Positions 41,175-49,623 of a DNA stretch of 64,000 nucleotides are shown here, piece after piece. Source of the DNA: JAICWP01 sp035278025 (lineage in GTDB: Bacteria > Acidobacteriota > Terriglobia > Terriglobales > Acidobacteriaceae). A program made the translations under genes and the position numbers. The stretch spans positions 18,007 to 82,006 of the forward strand of contig DATEJK010000177.1 in assembly GCA_035278025.1 (NCBI GenBank), given 5' to 3'. The notes under the pieces are model-generated. The model searched no databases. It was given only the letters and a program-made list of their open reading frames with translations, and was not told the origin of the DNA. Position 1 is the first letter of the stretch, and every line of letters starts with the position of its first letter.

Positions 41175-41252
41175 TTATAGTTCGGCGTTTACGTAGGAGT
41201 TGATTTCGCAGCTCAAGGTGATTTCTTCAAACGTCGGGGTTGCCCATTCCAT
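41175..41252 (-). CDS. pqqA: PQQ precursor peptide PqqA
   Basis: A 25-residue peptide, easily missed: MEWATPTFEEITLSCEIN then SYVNAEL. It has the diagnostic E-x3-Y pair (Glu16 and Tyr20) that is cross-linked by PqqE, a Trp-x-x-Pro start as in other PqqA (W-[TA]-x-P-x-[FV]), and the right position just before pqqB. GGAG stands 8 nt upstream of the ATG. A Cys at position 15, next to the Glu, is uncommon. The position, size and motif together make this assignment firm. Confidence 0.93.
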   Translation of the reverse strand: MEWATPTFEEITLSCEINSYVNAEL

Positions 41253-41320
41253 TTTTTTTGCTCCGGGTTGCAGCAAATTTGAAGAAAGCTGTGAGGAACA
41301 GCACCTTCACAATGGGTTAG

Positions 41321-41349
41321 AGTATACCTGAGATGGCCGGCTTTGTGAG
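41321..41349 (-). promoter_or_regulatory. Candidate sigma70-type promoter of the pqqABCDE operon
   Basis: Minus strand -35 CTCACA (41349-41344), a 17-bp spacer, -10 TATACT (41326-41321). It gives a leader of about 60 nt before pqqA. An 8-bp inverted pair GCACCTTC (41301) / GAAGGTGC (41393) flanks it. Confidence 0.6.
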
Positions 41350-41471
41350 CCCCGAAAGCCGGTTGTGGGCCACGCGTTCCGCGATTAGGATAGAAGGTGC
41401 GTGCGCAAAATTCTGCCCTTTGGCGGCCCTACCCGGCCGCCGCAAGAGCGTCCAACGCCCCTGAAATCATC

Positions 41472-42206
41472 ATGGTAGATATTCATTGCCACATCATTCC
41501 GGAAGTGGATGACGGCGCCTCCTCCTGGGATATGGCGGTGGAGATGTGTGAAATGGCCGTGCACGATGGCATTGAGCACATCGTGGCCACCCCTCATGCC
41601 GATTTCAAGTTCCCCTATCATCGCGAAGAGCTCGCCGCCCGCCTTGACCGCCTGCAACAGCTTACCGGTGGCGCGCCTCGCCTTACCCTGGGATGCGATT
41701 TTCACCTTTCCTACGATAACCTCGAGGATGCCTTCGCTCATCCCGGTCGCTACACCATCGGTGAAACCGGCTACCTGCTGGTCGAATTCAGCGATTACTC
41801 CATCCCCCAGCAGATTACCGGCGCGCTCCTGCGCCTTATCGAGATGGGCATCACGCCGGTGATCACCCATCCCGAGCGCAATCCCCTCCTGCAGCACAAT
41901 CTCGACCGCCTGCTGGAGTGGGTGGATGACGGCTGCTTGGTGCAGGTCACTGCCAATTCCCTGACCGGGTTCTGGGGGGAGCAGGCGCGGCGCAGCGCCC
42001 GTTCCCTGCTGGAGCAGCAGCTGGTGCACGTGCTGGCCACTGACGCCCATGACCTTCGCCGCCGCGTGCCTATCCTCTCCGCCGCCCGCGATGCGGTGGC
42101 TTTGTGGCACGGCGAGGAACGGGCTCGCACTCTGGTGGTAGATAATCCCCGCGCCATCGTTTCCGGAGAGAAGATTCGCGCCACCTCGGCCCGCGCCGGA
42201 AAGTAA
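41472..42206 (+). CDS. CpsB/CapC-type PHP-domain tyrosine phosphatase
   Basis: A 244-residue metal-dependent phosphatase of the PHP fold. It starts MVDIHCHIIPEVDDGASSWD (HxH metal site), with ATPHADFKFP, a DFHLSYDN segment, VITHPERNP and a C-terminal LATDAHDLRRRVP, all ligands of the trinuclear Mn site of CpsB/YwqE. These enzymes dephosphorylate the tyrosine kinase that controls exopolysaccharide export. I start at the ATG at 41472; a GTG at 41397 would add 25 residues of low-quality sequence. It is divergent from pqqA and convergent with the ExeA/TonB gene. Confidence 0.92.
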   Translation: MVDIHCHIIPEVDDGASSWDMAVEMCEMAVHDGIEHIVATPHADFKFPYHREELAARLDRLQQLTGGAPRLTLGCDFHLSYDNLEDAFAHPGRYTIGETGYLLVEFSDYSIPQQITGALLRLIEMGITPVITHPERNPLLQHNLDRLLEWVDDGCLVQVTANSLTGFWGEQARRSARSLLEQQLVHVLATDAHDLRRRVPILSAARDAVALWHGEERARTLVVDNPRAIVSGEKIRATSARAGK

Positions 42207-42287
42207 ATCGCCAGCGCCGTAGCAGGTTTTTGGTTTTGATTTTTTTGTGGCGCCGCCGCCCCCGCCTGCGAATCTGTGCTTTCGATC

Positions 42288-42360
42288 CACCGTGGAAGCG
42301 CCCGGCTTCAGCCGGGCGAAACGGGGTGCCTTAGAGACTGGGCTTTAGCCCTCGTGGTTT
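42288..42360 (+). repeat. Twin-hairpin repeat, family B
   Basis: CACCGTGGAAGCGCCCGGCT with the hairpin GCCCGGCTTCAGCCGGGC, then GAGACTGGGCTTTAGCCCTC and GTGGTTT. It lies between the convergent stops of the phosphatase and the ATPase genes. Confidence 0.85.
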
Positions 42361-42393
42361 GTGGCGCCGCCGCCCCAGCGCGCGAAAGCCAGG

Positions 42394-44748
42394 CTAGCGA
42401 TTCTGCTGCGAATTGTTGGGGGCCAGCTGAAAATTCACCACAATGCGGGTTTCGCTTTCCACCGCGCGTCCGCGCACCGTGCGCGGGCGGTAACGCCAGC
42501 CTCGCACCGCGTCCAGCACCGAGTCGGCCAGCAGCGGGTCCCCGCTGACCACGCGTATGTGGCGCAGAAAGCCGTGCGTGCCGATGGTGGCCTCCAGCAC
42601 TACCGGACCCTGAATGCGGTTGGCCCGGGCCGCCGCCGGATATGCGGGATCCACCCGGTGCAGCAGTTGTTCTCCTTCCCGCTTGCCCCGCATCACCACC
42701 GCCGGCCTCGTCTCGCTGTCCCCTTCGCCGGCGCGCGGCAATTCTTCCACTACGTCCAGCACCGAGCTGTCCCCCGAAGTGGCGGCTGCGTCGCCGGGTC
42801 CAGAGTCGGTTTGCGGGCTGGTGGTTTGCGCCGCAGCCGATCCCGCCGCCTGCGCCGGAGTGGAAGGCGAACTGCTCCCCAACAACCAGATCAGGATAAC
42901 CAACAGCAGTACGGAGGCTCCCGCCGCCAGATACAAGCTGCGTTGGCTGTGCTTCTTGCGCCCATTTGCCGCCGCTGCCGGACGCGCCGGCCACAGTTTG
43001 CCGTTCGAAGCCTTCACCGCCACCGGACCGGCGGGCTGAGCCATGCGCGTTACCGTCGCTCGCGTGCCGCCGTTCACCGGCACCGGCCTTGCCGGCGTCC
43101 CGTTTCCGGGACTGGGCAGCGGCGTCACCACCGGTTGACTCGCCGCCGCTCGAGCGGGCGCGGTGGTCGGCGCAGTCGGTCTCGATGACACCGCCGGACG
43201 CGCGCCTTGCAGCGGAATCTTTCCTGCCGGCCGCTTCCACCGCTTCGGAGCTTCCATGCCGAACAGGGCGCAATCGGCAGCCAGCGCTTCCACGTCAATC
43301 TTGCTTTTTTCCGCCCCTGGCGCCGTGCCTGTGCCATTGGCCGGAGCGGGCGCGGTTTCATTCGATTTCACCGCCGCGGCGGCCGCACCCCCGGAGCCAT
43401 TCCCGGAGCCGCTTCTGGCGGCCGCTCGGGGTGGAGCCTCCGCCTCCGCCGGCATAATACGCAGCGCCAGGTTCCCGGCGCTCGCCACTTCCTGTGCCTG
43501 TGCCGCCAAGGCGACCGCCGCCGCCGGTGACGGATCGGGCGCCGGCACCGGACCCGCCGGCACAGCACCCGCCGGTATCGCCGCCGCCGGCTCTTCTCTC
43601 CTCAAATGGTTCCCGGAAGCACCCTCAACCGGGAGTTCCTGCCTCGCCGCGGCTGCTGCCGCAATCGGCAGATCTTCGGACGAAGGCGCTTCTTCATCCC
43701 CTCCCGGCTCCTGCTGCGCCGTTTCCTCTGCCGCTTCCTGCGCCGGAACTGAAGGCGAACTCGCCGCTGCGGCTGCATCGGGCTCCGGCGAACTGGCGAG
43801 CGGGACCGGTGGCACGCTGCTGGCAGGCGCAGGCGGAGTGGCCACCGGGGCCGCTGGCATGGTGGCGGCCAACGCTGGTGCACTGGCCACCTCCGCCGCT
43901 GTCGAACTGAACCTCAGCTGTTCCGCCTTCTGGGTGCTCACACCTTCGAAGTCGAGGTCGGCGGAAACCTCCGCCAGAATGTCGGGCCCAATGGTTCTCC
44001 GCGACATGGCAAAGCCTAGCGAAAGCGCGTTAAAGCACAGGTTGTTGATGTTGCGCGGAATGCCCTCGCTGCGCTCCACCAGCAGGGCGCGCGCCGGGGC
44101 CGTGAACAGCGGCGGCCCGGAATAGCCCGCCACCTGCAGCCGGTGGTCAATGTAGCGGTTCACCTCGGCCGCGGTCAGCGGCTCCAGCCGCACCAGGTGG
44201 GAAATGCGCTGCCGCAACTGCAGCAGCGCGGGCGAAGCCAGGCGGTCGGCCAATTCCGGCTGCCCGGTGAGGATGATGTGCAGCAGCTTGGCCCGCGGCG
44301 TTTCAAAATCGGAAAGAAGCCGCACCGTCTCCAGCACGCTCACGTCCAGGTTCTGCGCCTCGTCCACCACCGCGATTACTTTCTTGCCCGCCTGCGCCTC
44401 GCGCGCCAGCAACTGTCCGAACTGCTCCTGCAGGCGCACAAAATCCGTCTCCCCCGTGTCCGCTCCCAGTTCCGTCATCAGGTAGCGCAGGAACTCCCGC
44501 GAATCGCATTGCGTGAGGAAAATAAAGGCCGTGCGCGCGGCTGTGGAATAGCGCTCCAGAAGGTGGAACAGCAGCGTGGTTTTGCCCATGCCCGGCCGGG
44601 CAATCAGCGCCGTGAACCCCCGCCCCGAACGGATCCCGTACTCCAGCGTCGCCTGCGCCTCCTGGTAGGTCGGGCTGGCGTACAAAAAGCGCGGGTCCGG
44701 CGTTGCTCCGAACGGTTCTTCCCGCAGGCCGTAGAATTTCAGGTACAT
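42394..44748 (-). CDS. ExeA-type AAA+ ATPase fused to a TonB C-terminal domain
   Basis: A 784-residue protein with two recognisable ends. N-terminus (1-275): the ExeA/GspA-like secretion ATPase, starting MYLKFYGLREEPFGATPDPR, Walker A ARPGMGKTT at about 50-58, Walker B IAVVDEAQN at about 125-132, sensor segment ILTGQPELADRLASP. Middle (about 280-600): a low-complexity Ala/Pro-rich linker. A single membrane helix at about 603-623 (LYLAAGASVLLLVILIWLLG). C-terminus (about 695-784): a TonB_C domain with VDPAYPAAARANRIQGPVVL, VLDAVRGWRYRPRTVRG and IVVNFQL. So the ATPase is cytoplasmic and the TonB domain periplasmic. It stands 34 bp after the NusG-like gene, probably in one operon. Confidence 0.9.
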   Translation of the reverse strand: MYLKFYGLREEPFGATPDPRFLYASPTYQEAQATLEYGIRSGRGFTALIARPGMGKTTLLFHLLERYSTAARTAFIFLTQCDSREFLRYLMTELGADTGETDFVRLQEQFGQLLAREAQAGKKVIAVVDEAQNLDVSVLETVRLLSDFETPRAKLLHIILTGQPELADRLASPALLQLRQRISHLVRLEPLTAAEVNRYIDHRLQVAGYSGPPLFTAPARALLVERSEGIPRNINNLCFNALSLGFAMSRRTIGPDILAEVSADLDFEGVSTQKAEQLRFSSTAAEVASAPALAATMPAAPVATPPAPASSVPPVPLASSPEPDAAAAASSPSVPAQEAAEETAQQEPGGDEEAPSSEDLPIAAAAAARQELPVEGASGNHLRREEPAAAIPAGAVPAGPVPAPDPSPAAAVALAAQAQEVASAGNLALRIMPAEAEAPPRAAARSGSGNGSGGAAAAAVKSNETAPAPANGTGTAPGAEKSKIDVEALAADCALFGMEAPKRWKRPAGKIPLQGARPAVSSRPTAPTTAPARAAASQPVVTPLPSPGNGTPARPVPVNGGTRATVTRMAQPAGPVAVKASNGKLWPARPAAAANGRKKHSQRSLYLAAGASVLLLVILIWLLGSSSPSTPAQAAGSAAAQTTSPQTDSGPGDAAATSGDSSVLDVVEELPRAGEGDSETRPAVVMRGKREGEQLLHRVDPAYPAAARANRIQGPVVLEATIGTHGFLRHIRVVSGDPLLADSVLDAVRGWRYRPRTVRGRAVESETRIVVNFQLAPNNSQQNR

Positions 44749-44782
44749 GCTCTTGATCAGCGAGCAGCGCGCGCGGGCAGAT

Positions 44783-45358
44783 TCATTTCACCGGTTCAAC
44801 CTGGGCGGCATCAATGTCCAGAGCCACCGAGCGCATTATGAGATCTACAGATACTACCACGCGCGGCCTGCCTCGCCGCCGCAGCAGAATCCCCTGCAGT
44901 CCTTCCATGGGCCCGCTGGTGATGCGCACCCGCTGTCCCACCCTGAGGTAAGGGTGAGGCTCGGCTTCAATGCCTTTGCGCAGCGCACTGCGAATTATTT
45001 CAACTTCATCCTGGGGCAGCGCCGCCGGCACTCCGTTGAATCCCACCAGCCGCACCACCCCGGGCGCCTGTAACACCTGCAAACGGTCGCGCAATGCTAT
45101 GTGTACGAACAGGTAGCCGGGAAAAAGCGGCAGCTCCACCTTGAAGCGCCCGTTTTTCCACGTGCGCACCGTTTCATAGAGCGGTAGAAAATGCTCCACG
45201 GTTCGCTTTTCCAGCGCCTCCGCTACCACTTTCTCGTGTCGCGAACGGGTGTAAGCGGCATACCACTGCGTCTGCGCGGCTGCGGACGCCCCCACCCTGC
45301 TCTCATCCTCGCGCTCGATATGCGGGATTTCCAGCTGCAACCCGACTGCCGAACTCAT
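44783..45358 (-). CDS. NusG/RfaH-type transcription antiterminator (UpxY-like)
   Basis: A 191-residue paralogue of NusG. NGN domain: TQWYAAYTRSRHEKVVAEAL, EHFLPLYETVRTWKNGRFKV, PLFPGYLFVHIALRD; a KOW domain follows (RVGQRVRITSGPMEGLQGIL). This shape is typical of antiterminators at the head of exopolysaccharide operons (RfaH, UpxY, LoaP). It heads the minus-strand unit with the ExeA/TonB ATPase. The general nusG would be with secE and rplK, which are absent here. Confidence 0.92.
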   Translation of the reverse strand: MSSAVGLQLEIPHIEREDESRVGASAAAQTQWYAAYTRSRHEKVVAEALEKRTVEHFLPLYETVRTWKNGRFKVELPLFPGYLFVHIALRDRLQVLQAPGVVRLVGFNGVPAALPQDEVEIIRSALRKGIEAEPHPYLRVGQRVRITSGPMEGLQGILLRRRGRPRVVVSVDLIMRSVALDIDAAQVEPVK

Positions 45359-45857
45359 TTCTCCATGCCCCTTTTCAATGCCCTTGCCGCCCTGTTGTCG
45401 AAGACGATTCCCGCCTTCACTAAACTACCCCGTTTGCGCATCTACCTACAACTGGATGCTTGTCTCCAAACTCGCGTCGGCTGGGTACGGCTCTCGGAGC
45501 AGGAAGGATGGCACGCGAATTGTGGCAAGAATCGCCCTCGCTTCAGCTGAGAATAGAGTCCACTGGACTAGAGAAGAATAGCCTTAAGCGGGCCCGCGGT
45601 TAAGTCCGGCTTCTCTAGGGTCTCCCCTTGCCATGGGCAATGGCAGAGTTTGCAACCAGTTACAGGCGCTAAAGTTAGCGGAGTTAGGCGAACCATAGTA
45701 ACCTTGTGCGCCCTTACTGCCGTGATATCGTTGTCCATGTAGCTGGCGTCGTTGAAATTAGCTGTTAATTTTTCTGGTACATGCTGCCGGATAGGGCAAT
45801 TTCCTTGTAGGGCGTAGGCCAGCGCCAGTACAATTCGCAGCAACAGGAGCCGGTCAG
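45359..45857. other. Intergenic region between divergent regulators
   Basis: About 500 bp with no supportable gene. AT-richer patches occur near 45757-45777 (TTGAAATTAGCTGTTAATTT) and probably contain promoter elements for the LuxR gene. A short minus-strand frame (45568-45879) has no plausible start or composition. A long leader for the NusG-like gene may also start here. Confidence 0.45.
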
Positions 45858-46637
45858 GTGTCGGTACACGCAGTGCCACAATCGGAGAAAGCCATCAGCG
45901 TGCTGGTGGCCGATGAGAACCGCATGGCATGCCAGCTGCTTACCAGCTCCCTGCAGCGCAACAACAATTTCCGGGTGGTGGGTTGCGCCACCAGCATGAG
46001 CGAGGTAATGGGCTTCCTGCGCCAGGAAGAAGCGCAAGTCGCGGTCATCAGCGCCAATCTGCAGGATGGTCCCATGAGCGGCTTTCAGTTATTGCGCGAG
46101 CTGCGTGCCTCTCATCCCCGTACCCGCACCATTCTGTTGCTGGATTCTTCCGACCGTGACCTGGTGGTGGATGCTTTCCGCGGCGGTGCCCGCGGCATTT
46201 TCTGCCGCTCCCAATCTTTCAAAATGCTGTGCAAGTGCATCGTGTGCGTGCACCAGGGGCAGATCTGGGCCAACAATGGCGAACTGCAGTTCGTCCTGGA
46301 AGCCTTGGGCCAGGTGGCGCCACTGCACATTGTCAACGCCAAGGGCAAAAGCCTGCTCAGCAAGCGCGAGGAGCAGGTGGTTTCCTGCGTCGCTGAGGGC
46401 CTTACCAACCGCGAAATCGCCAAGCAGCTCAACCTCAGCGAGCACACGGTTAAGAATTACCTCTTCCGCATTTTTGACAAGCTCGGCATCTCCGGCCGCG
46501 TCGAATTGGTTCTCTACGCCCTCAGCCATCGCGAAGGAGAAGCGGAAAATCCCCCCCCGCCCGCTCCCCAGCCGGCGCGCAAAAATCCTTCCCGCGAGCA
46601 TGCCGAAGAAGTGCGCGGCACCCTGGTCGTTGAGTAA
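45858..46637 (+). CDS. LuxR/NarL-type regulator with degenerate receiver
   Basis: A 259-residue protein: a receiver-like domain (about 10-125), a linker, a LuxR HTH (about 165-225, LSKREEQVVSCVAEGLTNRE then IAKQLNLSEHTVKNYLFRIF) and a disordered Pro-rich tail. The N-terminal acidic pair is partly kept (VADEN), but the phosphoacceptor Asp is replaced by Ser65 (VAVISANLQDGPMSG), so normal phosphorylation is not possible. It probably works without phosphate or senses a ligand. The start is a GTG at 45858 with AGGAG at 45845-45849. Confidence 0.9.
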   Translation: MSVHAVPQSEKAISVLVADENRMACQLLTSSLQRNNNFRVVGCATSMSEVMGFLRQEEAQVAVISANLQDGPMSGFQLLRELRASHPRTRTILLLDSSDRDLVVDAFRGGARGIFCRSQSFKMLCKCIVCVHQGQIWANNGELQFVLEALGQVAPLHIVNAKGKSLLSKREEQVVSCVAEGLTNREIAKQLNLSEHTVKNYLFRIFDKLGISGRVELVLYALSHREGEAENPPPPAPQPARKNPSREHAEEVRGTLVVE

Positions 46638-46821
46638 GCCTGCCTCCGCGCCCGCTTCCCCATCTCTTCACTGGTTTTTCGGTACCTCGCAAATCACTTA
46701 CATTCCTTTTGGCCTTGCAAGATAATGTGGTGGTGCAATTTAGTACTGGACGCCGTACCCCGCGCGGGAACATGATGTACAACTCTGGCCCGTGTACGGT
46801 GCGGAGTGCGGCACAGCTCAC

Positions 46822-47136
46822 ATGCACGAACCGGAACGACGCAAAAGCCGCCGCTTTCCCCTGAAGCAGCCCGCTTTCGTCCGCCCACTCGAGGGCGAAG
46901 GTGATTCCTTTTCCGCGGTCACTCAGAACGTCAGCAAGGATGGCGTCCTTCTCTTGGCCGAAAAGTCGCTCCCCGTCGGCATACGCACCGAACTGGTGCT
47001 GGTCCTGGAATCCCGCTTGGAGCGCAGCATCCGCCTCAGCGGCACCGGAGAGGTAAGGTGGGTGGACGAAATCACCCCCCAGCGCAAATACGCCATCGCC
47101 TTTCGCTGTGACCAGGCTTTCGCGCTTATGGATTAG
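46822..47136 (+). CDS. PilZ-domain protein
   Basis: A 104-residue single PilZ domain: ERRKSRRFPLKQPAFVRP carries the RxxxR box, and NVSKDGVLLLAEKSLPVG the NxSxxG motif. It is similar in style to the PilZ protein at 26446 but only distantly related. The ATG at 46822 fits the domain start; a GTG at 46792 would add ten residues. A c-di-GMP effector, target unknown. Confidence 0.85.
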   Translation: MHEPERRKSRRFPLKQPAFVRPLEGEGDSFSAVTQNVSKDGVLLLAEKSLPVGIRTELVLVLESRLERSIRLSGTGEVRWVDEITPQRKYAIAFRCDQAFALMD

Positions 47137-47197
47137 CGCCCTGGTTCCCCTGATCGTTCACCACTCAACCGGCCAAAAACAAAGGATTCCCCACGCC

Positions 47198-48268
47198 TCA
47201 GGGCCGGGCTTCAAACACCAGGTTGAAAGGCGTCTGCGCGGCCCGGCGGAAGCGCCTGAAGCCCGCTCCGGTTACCACTTTGCGAATGCACTCCTCGCCC
47301 GCCTGCGCCCCCAAACCGGCGCCTACCTCCTGCGCCAGCGAGGCCGGCGTGCAGATCATGGTGGAAGCCGAGTAGAACACTCGCCCGATGGGATTGTGGT
47401 TTTCCTCCGGCCGGTCATTGGCGAAGGGCTCCACGATCATCCACGTTCCGTCCGCTTTCAAAGTGGAAAGCACGTGTTTGGCCGCGCCCGCCGGATCGCC
47501 CATGTCGTGCAGGCAATCAAAAAATGTGACCAGGTCGTAGCCGCCGTTCCCCGGATAGCTCTTGGAACTGGCCACTTCGAAGCTGATCTGGTCCAGCAGA
47601 CCGTCGCGCCCGGCCACGTGCCGCGCATATTCGATGGACCCGCTGTGGTAGTCGAATCCGTAAAAGCGCGATTTGGGAAAGGCTTTGGCCATCAGCGTGG
47701 TGGATGCGCCATGCCCGCACCCCACGTCCGCCACCGCCGCCCCGGCCTTCAGCTTTTCCTTTACCCCTTCCAGCGCCGGAATCCACGAGCTCAGCAGGTT
47801 GTCCTCGTAGTTGGGCCGGAAGAAGCGCTCCGTCCCGAAGAACAGGTTGCTGTCGTGCTCGTGCCAGCCTACGCCTTCCCCGGTGCGGAAAGCCTGTGTG
47901 ATCTTGGGCTCGTCCTTGAAGCAGGAGGAGATGATGTGAAACGCTCCCGGCAGGTCGTGCACCGTCAGGGCGAAGGCCTGCTCCGGCGGCAACTGGTAAC
48001 GCCGGGTGGCGGCGTCATATACCACATAGCCGCTGGCCGCGTTGGCATTCAGCCACTCCCGCACGTAGCGCTCGGCGGTGTTGGTCTTCTCCGCCAGTTC
48101 CGCCGAACTCAGCCACCCCGCGCCCGCCATGGCTTTATATAGCCCCAGCTTGTCGCCCACCACCACCAGCGTGGCATGCATGGCCGCGCCCATGTCCATC
48201 ACCGCCTTCTGCATGAAGGCGTTCAGCTTCGATTCGTCTAATTGCGCCGCTTTCCCCGAACTTGCCAT
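47198..48268 (-). CDS. SAM-dependent methyltransferase with N-terminal winged helix
   Basis: A 356-residue protein. The N-terminal about 85 residues form a dimerising winged helix (MHATLVVVGDKLGLYKAMAG, LAEKTNTAERYVREWLNANA) as in O-methyltransferases; the C-terminal part is a Rossmann methyltransferase with motif I AAVADVGCGHGASTTLMAKA and the next acidic strand FYGFDYHSGSIEYAR, then YDLVTFFDCLHDMGDPAGAA. The match is to the Acidobacteria/Actinobacteria group annotated 'class I SAM methyltransferase', related to Rv2258c. Substrate unknown. The start at 48268 has GGGGGAG very close upstream; the frame upstream to 48346 is not protein-like. Confidence 0.88.
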   Translation of the reverse strand: MASSGKAAQLDESKLNAFMQKAVMDMGAAMHATLVVVGDKLGLYKAMAGAGWLSSAELAEKTNTAERYVREWLNANAASGYVVYDAATRRYQLPPEQAFALTVHDLPGAFHIISSCFKDEPKITQAFRTGEGVGWHEHDSNLFFGTERFFRPNYEDNLLSSWIPALEGVKEKLKAGAAVADVGCGHGASTTLMAKAFPKSRFYGFDYHSGSIEYARHVAGRDGLLDQISFEVASSKSYPGNGGYDLVTFFDCLHDMGDPAGAAKHVLSTLKADGTWMIVEPFANDRPEENHNPIGRVFYSASTMICTPASLAQEVGAGLGAQAGEECIRKVVTGAGFRRFRRAAQTPFNLVFEARP

Positions 48269-48387
48269 TTCTCCCCCAAGCACTCGATGTGGAGAAAAAT
48301 TGTACCGGCTTCGGCCTGCATCCTTCAACGTAGCGCCATGCCGCACCTTGTGGCGCGGTCGTTCTCGCCCGCGCCGACTTCAAACGC

Positions 48388-48456
48388 CACCGTGGAAGCG
48401 CCCGGCTTCAGCCGGGTGAATGCGCGGGTGTTAAAACTGGGCTTCAGCCTCGGTGT
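48388..48456 (+). repeat. Twin-hairpin repeat, family B
   Basis: CACCGTGGAAGCGCCCGGCT, the hairpin CCCGGCTTCAGCCGGG, then AAAACTGGGCTTCAGCCTCG. It lies between divergent genes, so it is not a terminator here. Confidence 0.8.
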
Positions 48457-48525
48457 CGCTGTGCGCCCTTAAATTTCATCTGTGCGTACCACACCAACCC
48501 CGCATCTTACCCGCGGAGGGCAATC

Positions 48526-49623
48526 ATGCGTTTAAAGAGAGCGGTGGGCATTGGCGCGGGAGTCGCGGCGGGCATGGCCACTCTGGCCGGCCTGGGCATG
48601 GGGCTGGCGGGTTGGAAGCTGTATCAGCGGGTGCGCTCCGGAGAAAACCTGGCGGGAAAGGTGGTGCTGATTACCGGCAGCTCCCGCGGCCTCGGCCTTG
48701 CTCTGGCCGAGGAATTTGCCGCGCAGGGTGCCCGCCTGGTCATCTGCGCCCGCGACCAGCGCGAACTGGAGGCGGCCCGCGCCCGGCTGGCAGCTTTGGG
48801 CGCTGAGGTGCTGGCCGTGACCTGCGATGTAGGCGTGCAGGATGAGGTGCAATCCCTCATCAACGCAGCCACGGCGCGCTTCGGGCACATTGACGTGCTG
48901 GTCAACAATGCCGGCGTCATCCAGGTGGGCCCGCTGGAAGCGCAAACCCTCGTGGACTTCCAGGAAGCCATGGACGTGATGTTCTGGGGCACGGTGTATC
49001 CCACGCTGGCGGTGCTGCCGCAGATGAAGCAGCGGGGCAGCGGCCACATCGCCAACGTCACTTCCATTGGCGGCAAAGTCAGCGTACCCCACCTGCTGCC
49101 TTACAGCTGTGCCAAGTTCGCGGCCGTGGGTTTTTCCCAGGGCCTGCGGGCGGAACTGGGCCAGCACGGCATCAAGGTGACCACCGTAGTGCCCGGCCTC
49201 ATGCGCACCGGCTCCCACCTCAATGCCTACTTCAAGGGCAAGAACGAAGACGAGTTTACCTGGTTCAGCCTGGGCGCCACGCTCCCGGTTTCGGCCATGA
49301 GCGCGCGCCGGGCAGCCCGCCGCATGGTGGCCGCCATTCGCCGCGGCCAGGCAGAACTCATCCTGACCCCGCAAGCCAAAGCCCTGGCCTTCATCCACGG
49401 CGTGGCTCCGGGGACCACGGCCGATCTTCTGGGATTGGTGAACCGGCTGTTGCCGCAGGCCGAGGGACATGGCCGCGAGCGTCATTTGGGACGGGAAAGC
49501 GAGACCCGGGTCACGCGCTCCCCGCTCACCGCTCTGGGCCGCAAGGCCGCCCGCGAACTCAACCAGGAAAACGCCGGCCTCGCGGGCACAGGGGCGGCGG
49601 GCCCCAGGGCCCAACCCGCGTAA
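48526..49623 (+). CDS. Membrane-anchored short-chain dehydrogenase/reductase
   Basis: A 365-residue classical SDR with an unusual hydrophobic N-terminal segment (residues 5-30, GIGAGVAAGMATLAGLGMGL) that may anchor it. Cofactor motif LITGSSRGLGLALAEEF, NNAG at LVNNAGVIQVGPL, catalytic Ser in NVTSIGGKVS, and Tyr/Lys in LLPYSCAKFAAVGFS. The CARD after strand 2 leans to NADP(H). The C-terminal about 110 residues form a tail rich in Arg and Ala. GGAGG precedes the ATG. Substrate unknown. Confidence 0.9.
   Translation: MRLKRAVGIGAGVAAGMATLAGLGMGLAGWKLYQRVRSGENLAGKVVLITGSSRGLGLALAEEFAAQGARLVICARDQRELEAARARLAALGAEVLAVTCDVGVQDEVQSLINAATARFGHIDVLVNNAGVIQVGPLEAQTLVDFQEAMDVMFWGTVYPTLAVLPQMKQRGSGHIANVTSIGGKVSVPHLLPYSCAKFAAVGFSQGLRAELGQHGIKVTTVVPGLMRTGSHLNAYFKGKNEDEFTWFSLGATLPVSAMSARRAARRMVAAIRRGQAELILTPQAKALAFIHGVAPGTTADLLGLVNRLLPQAEGHGRERHLGRESETRVTRSPLTALGRKAARELNQENAGLAGTGAAGPRAQPA

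Noticed and set aside
45568..45879. 103-codon minus-strand frame between the divergent regulators
   Set aside because: It has no good start, overlaps the ribosome binding site and start of the LuxR gene and shows no domain.
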